Source of the DNA: Anticarsia gemmatalis
Lineage: Eukaryota; Arthropoda; Insecta; Lepidoptera; Erebidae
NCBI RefSeq assembly: GCF_050436995.1
Contig: NC_134745.1
Coordinates: 1,240,001 to 1,304,000, forward strand
Direction of reading: 5' to 3'
DNA: 64,000 nucleotides
Shown: piece by piece, positions 58,177-64,000 of the stretch
Numbering within the stretch: position 1 is the stretch's first letter
Layout: every line of letters starts with the position of its first letter
Program-made: the position numbers and the translations under genes
The notes under the pieces: generated by a model
The model's input: the letters and a program-made list of their open reading frames with translations, nothing else
What the model was told of the DNA's origin: nothing
Databases searched by the model: none

Positions 58177-61100
58177 GGTTGAATATGTAGTCGATTTTTG
58201 TTGCTTATTCTACATAATATAAAATAGGCGGATAAAATGTTCAAAAAACGCTAGCACTAAACCGTCCGTACATTATTAGTGAGTAAGTTCCGGCTCGGCC
58301 GGGATATAATTCAATTTGCATAGAACGGAACGTTGAACGTTTTGTTCAGATAACACGCTTATAAGTTAAACCTTGTGGCAAATGTGATTATGTTCTCAAT
58401 GTTTTAGTCTGTTGTTTATTCTGTTTTTCCTGGATTTATTTATATAGAATTCAACTTAATAAAATATGTTCCCTTACAATCTTAATGTGTTATTTTTAGT
58501 TAGCACGATTTTAAACAATGAAAACACACTGTACATTACATAGTCAAATTAAAATTGTTTTATAATTAACATAATTTGATGCAATCATCATTTAACAGTC
58601 TCTACCCGTAGCCCATTTGACAGATTTTCCGTCATTACTTTAACGTTATTCCTCAAGTAAAGTTTTCTGCCGATTTTGAAATCAAAAATAATGAAAGGAT
58701 AAGCTACATTTACAAAGACAGACTTTACATTACATTATTCAATTTCGAACCCAATATTTAACGACAACAGAGAGTCGCAACAAAAGAAGCCTCTGACTTA
58801 ACCCAAAAAAGCCGGGTATTCTTACGAGGTACATTGTACCCGGATCGCGGGGGCACATCGTGTGAGCCGGATATACGCGGTCATACGTCACGGGAGACAA
58901 CGATTTATCGCAATTGGATTCTGTAAGGATATCTGCGGTTGTAAAACAATGGAGATCGGGATTGTACGAATATATCAATATTGGAATATTATTATGTCTA
59001 TAGTCAATGTATCCCAAGAGAATAAGATGTGATTTATATTCGTTCAAACGGGTCAGCAGTTCGAATGCAAGAGTATCTAAGGCCTTAGCAAGGGATTGTA
59101 TGGAATTAGTAACGTAGCCGATCTTTCAACGATGTGGTCTCAGCCATAAATGACTTTAGAGCACAAGTTCAAAATAAGCAGACGACAGCAAACCACAAAT
59201 TGCATCGAAAATAATTAAACATCGCACTGATCGATACTTATCGCATAAAACAGAAAAAAATAAAATAATAAATGACTATTGCATCTCTTTAAGAACTATT
59301 TAATGAGCTTCTATTTATTCTATTATATAACTCGCTAAGCAATTATCATCAAATATAATAATGTCCTAAGTCGTTCCAACGTATAAAATAAGAAGCAAGT
59401 ACATTTTATTCCACGAGAAATTACCTGAAAATGAATTGTGAGGAGCGCAGGCGGAATTTCATTAGATTTGAATGAAGACGTTGCATATTGCGGAAAGAAA
59501 TCCTCTCCGAGAGCAATCTTCAACTTAATATCTACTAGCGAGTCCTCGCATTAAATCTGTATTTAAACTAACAACTTTTTATTTACGTTCGTAGTAGAAA
59601 ATTTCGTTTATTCAAATAGATTTAAATTAAATTATGAGGTGATGCAACCTTTCATATTTTTTATAGCTTTTAATGTTTATTGTTTAAATAAGTAATCCAG
59701 TATGAGAGTCATTACATCTTTCACAAATTGATAAACCACTAACTTTAGCGTGGCTTCCTAATACTATGGACTATCGACAAAATTTGTATGAAATCTTGAT
59801 GAACGTCCCTAGCGTTTGCCAAAAAGACAAATTTTTAAGTACATTTTAAATGTCAATCTTTCGATAGTCGAAAGTAGGTACTAACTGTAGAAATTTGTGC
59901 TACTGCTGTCAAAATTAATGAAATAGAAAAATATTGTTGGCGCTAAATTATAAGAATATCATTATTACTTAAAATCATTTACCTCTAAAACGTATCTCTA
60001 CACTAAACACCAAAGTTGTGCAATGACCAATAGTTACACACAACAAACTACCTACATCCCTAAATTAGCACACACTGTCAATAATAGGTCAGTTAAGTTA
60101 ACTTAGAAACTAAACATAGTTTGCACACAGTTCGTAACTTGTGTGTGTTCACTAAACTTAACTCTGAACAGTATCAACTCACATGCTCATACGAGTAGTT
60201 TGAAATACTTGTCTATTGGGAAATCATATTGCAGCCGTGACCTATTCAAGATTATTTCGTCGTTAGTTTACAATTTTCTACAATGACTTTTCCACAATTT
60301 CTTGAAATTAAAATGATGTTTTACGCTCTAAAAATAACGATAAAAAGTAAATTTGTCAATAGGTATATTTTGCTACAAAAATTGGTGTTTACCACTCTGC
60401 TCAGTCAACGCCAATTTAATAAAAATACATTATAATCTATTTAGAAAACCAATAACTCAATCGGACGTCTAAGCCGTGCTGACATTTTTCTCGTAGAACG
60501 CATAGGTATTTGCTTATAAAATCTCCTAAAAGCCTGCGTTAAATGTGTCATATCAAATGTATCAAGCCTAATCAAATTCAATATACCATTAATATTATTA
60601 ATACGAAAAATGTGAGGATATTTGTTATTCTTTCATCAAAAACTGAGACTGACTGCGAGGACTTTCATGAAAGCGATATAAGTAGTTTGAAACCTTGATC
60701 AACACAAGAAGGATTTTATACTCCCGCAAATCTTCGTAGACAAAGTCGTAGGCATAAACTAGTAAAACATACATTATATTAATAACTTACACAGCTCATT
60801 AACCCTCATCAAACGAACCGAATCAACGTACGTATTAAAATAAAACAAATAGCGTAAAAGCCTCAGTTATCATTAGAATCAACTCGATCCGGGTCAGAGC
60901 ACATCTTGGATACCCGGCTTAATTGCGTGTTGCTAATACGCGATCCGGTTCAAGCCTCTTATCCGTCTGTTAGCCTTCGAACAGATTCCGCTGTTGCGTT
61001 TGAGCGTAAGAAATAAAAAATTTATCCGGATTTTCATTATGGTTGAAATTAAAATATATAAATTTCACTTTTACTTATGGATTTGAGTTTAGACCATTCT

Positions 61101-61299
61101 TAAATTAAAGGTTCCTGTTTCTTTTATTTTCCTTTTTATAGGATTCATCGTGTTTTGGCGAGAGTGGTTAAATCAATCCTCTCACACCATGGGAGAATGA
61201 AACCTGAGGTGTAACCTCCTAAAACTACACTTGACCACTATTGTAACGAAATAAGTTATATTTTGGGAGAAGAACGCAGTAATATAAACTATTACTTTT

Positions 61300-61410
61300 T
61301 TTTTGTGGATCGCACAAATAATTGTTCCGTGTGGGAATCGAACCCACGAGCTCCCGACGCAATGGTAGCAGCGTAGCGACCTAAACCTGCGCCACGGTGG
61401 CAGTCAAAAT
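61300..61410 (-). mobile_element. tRNA-derived SINE head fragment
   Basis: Minus strand: TGCCACCGTGGCGCAGG (A-box region) and B box GTGGGTTCGATTCCCAC (near 61335-61350), followed by GGAACAATTATTTGTGCGAT. The stems do not close like a tRNA, so it is a SINE and not a tRNA gene. Confidence 0.6.
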
Positions 61411-64000
61411 GGATATTTCATCATCTATTCCCTATCCAGTTTGATAAACGACCGTTTATTTGGGTTTTCCTGCTGCTAATCTCTGTCTATTACTGACTAG
61501 TTTTTGTAGTTTGTTTTTTTATACATTGTTCTGTTTGTGTTTCATTAAGATGCTAATGTTGTTACAAAAACAGCATAATATTTCATGGTAATTAGACTTG
61601 GTTCTGAACACGTGTCAGTCGTTAAAAATGAAAAGTTTTATGTTTAGGAATATCTTTAGTTTTGAAATTTTCTTAACTACATACTAGGGAAGAACTGCGC
61701 CCAAGGTTTTTCAATAGAAAAATCTTAAAAGGGGTAAGACCATTAAAAAGAATAATAATACCGGTAAAGTACTACACATCAATGCTCAATAAACTCGCTT
61801 ATTGATATTGATTTCTGTACTAAAATTCCTTTGTGGCAACATTGCTGTCTTTAAAACAAAATCCATCTTAATAAAACTTCTCATAAAAGAAACAAAATTA
61901 ACCAGTGCGATTCACGCTTCACGGAATAATCAGATACTTTGTATCATCCACATTGTTTGTTTACTTTCAAGGAAAACAAACAGAGACATCACACAACACA
62001 AAAAGGTATTAAATAATAATATAATTGATATTAATTAATCACATGACTTTAAATTTATGACTTTTTGGGAACTTTATAAAAGTACACTGTCAAGACTCAC
62101 GGGTGCTACCTGTACCTATACTTTAAACCTACGCCAATTCCCGTAAAGTTTTAATTTTCCTTTACAACTGTCTTTAAAAATACAGAACAGATATATATTT
62201 TTTACGGAACAAATCATGCGTTCCAAAATAAATACACGCAATATTTCACAGCACCTCCATTCGCTATTTTTGGGAACATTTCTTTCCCTTCCTCCTTTAG
62301 AGCCTCGCTTGATTTATTGACGATCTCAAATACAAGGAAAATCTTCCACGCAGTTGTTAGTTGGAAAACACGATGTTGTAAAAGTGCCATATTCATAAAT
62401 CATAAAAAACGTTTGTTAGTTTGTATACAATTTGTTGGTAACGGCCTGTTAGCAGATAACGTGGGACAAAATATAAAACATGTTTTAAGGCTCATTATGT
62501 GGTTAGTATGATTTCGTGACTTACGTAGGAGATAAAACTGTATTCAAAGAGATTTTATTTTCAACTTGTAATAGTAAATAATTATAGATTTTCTGCAATT
62601 TGAGTCAACAACAGACTTTTATGTCCATATTTCTTAGGGTTAAATTAGTGACATGCGTACTTAATTGAGAAAATGTATACGTGGTAATAATAGGTATCTA
62701 TCCTAAGATGTTATGGAATAACATGAATAAACAAAACATTCCAAGGTATATGACCTAAAAGGCAGACCTAGAGCCCTAAGCTAGGGGCTAAAAGAAAAAG
62801 TTTTAAATAGGTCACACCTATTCAGAAACTCTCTCCATTCACATTACCTCCGTCTTAATAGAAAGGTCTGGAACATCGATATATCATACTAATTGGGTGC
62901 TAGGGTCAATATCTAATGGATCTGGAGCCGATACCCGTTCATATGGTGTTTATCTCCTGACCTTTTAATAAATTAGTGATATCGTTAGCCTGTGTTATGA
63001 CGTGTACGAGATTAGGTCCCGATAGATAGTTAAACGAAACTTAGTAACGAGGTAGGAATGGAATATACTCGGAGTTAAATTAGACGTCACGTAGTGAAAA
63101 ATAATTACTTTTTTCTGAAAATTAGCTTTTATGTTCTCGCTCGGCGTTCTTATAATTCTAACGATAATGACAAAATACTGAAATATCAATTTCCAGCCCT
63201 TATTCAGTTACGGATTCGCACGCTTTAGAAACCGGGCAACTACTGGAATGCCTTAACAAGGACTATATAAATAAATAAATACTTTTAAGATCATTTTTTA
63301 ACTTTAAGTATATGAGCTTTTCTCTATTTATTAAGTTAAATGGAGAATATTAAAAGAGTTTCTGTAATTTTTCCTAGGCTTCAAAATGCCGCTTCTTATT
63401 TGGGACACCATATCTAAAAGAAACTTAATAGGTTTACCAACTTTCTTCGTTAGGCAATCAACAGTTCCTAGTCAAAAGAATATAACTAGATCAGTACTAA
63501 AAGAAGGCCCAGTAAAAAGTTAGATCAAACATTATTATCCCTACATTACACCAACTTATGCCCATCATATCCTACTCAAAAGACTCGGTAGATACGTGCC
63601 AAGTTTGTTTGACAAACTAGAATCGAAAAGGGAATAAATCTATAATATACAGGTATATATATTTATGGGAAAATTGGACGAAATATTTTTCTTGGCCAGT
63701 CGCAGCAATATCCGATTTTCTCGATCCCAAAATATTGGTTTGTGATATAAAAAAAATATATTATTTACTTTAGCGATTTTTCTGTGATATATCATAGAAA
63801 ATATTTTACAAAATATCGCCGGGAGTACCTAGGCAACTAAACATTGATTACAAAACCAACAGCTAGTGCCGAAACCACAACCCATGAAAGGCTTAATTTT
63901 TCGAGACTGCTTCTTAATTAACATGGCAAAAGTTAAATAAGATTGCCGTGAAAACAACATCAATATGTGATCCTTTTACTAAAAACTCACAAAAGTTATA

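Larger units (their letters stand above)
51392..64000. other. Upstream intron of the FLVCR-like gene, no exon recognised
   Basis: The exon at 51167-51391 starts in phase 0, so at least one exon with the first transmembrane helices must lie upstream. I find no such sequence up to the right edge, so this stretch is taken as one intron of more than 12.6 kb. Besides the repeats at 52259, 56055, 56617, 57712 and 61300 I see nothing distinct. Confidence 0.45.

Noticed and set aside
58739..59047. 102-residue minus-strand open frame with GC-rich part
   Set aside because: Considered as an N-terminal FLVCR exon, but it shows no transmembrane pattern of that family and no in-phase splice sites.
61333..61405. 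Possible tRNA gene
   Set aside because: B box is present but acceptor and anticodon stems do not close; treated as a SINE head.

Overview
The window is AT-rich eukaryotic DNA with many short exons bounded by GT-AG introns. Its dispersed repeats (tRNA-derived SINEs, LINE-tail fragments, TTAA- and TA-flanked MITEs) are of kinds I associate with moths and butterflies, so the likely source is a lepidopteran nuclear genome. No operon, CRISPR array or viral gene was seen. All gene models below are hand-built from splice sites, reading phase and recalled family sequences; none was checked by alignment software or RNA data.

Left third (1-24.9 kb): two related genes lie head to head. The minus-strand gene starts at 16099 and runs off the left edge. 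It is an RPGRIP1L (fantom, RPGRIP1-like) homologue, a ciliary transition-zone scaffold: N-terminal coiled coils, a long charged linker, a C2 domain (exons 17-20), a doubtful second C2 region near 4.4-4.9 kb, then a tail of very small exons. The plus-strand gene (17565-24644, 16 exons) is a paralogue. Exons 1-8 match one to one in order and phase, three of them with identical length (235, 187 and 125 nt). The plus copy ends at the exon just before the C2 module, so it is a coiled-coil-only version. About 1.47 kb of shared upstream DNA separates the two start codons.

Inside the big intron of the minus gene (10588-14263) sits a TTAA-flanked element that has itself been hit by a young 2.5 kb foldback transposon with ~0.9 kb inverted arms, a perfect 8-bp target duplication and an internal reading frame resembling the C-terminal part of a ubiquitin-specific-protease fold.

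Middle and right (26-64 kb): a minus-strand major-facilitator transporter of the FLVCR (SLC49) family has its last six coding exons at 51391-32174; the N-terminal exons lie beyond the right edge. A tRNA-Phe(GAA) gene lies in one of its introns on the same strand. At 30.4-30.9 kb a GC-rich promoter-like stretch is followed by a plus-strand first coding exon of an unrecognised gene, which would run antisense to FLVCR. The rest is intron and intergenic sequence full of SINEs, MITEs and LINE-tail fragments.
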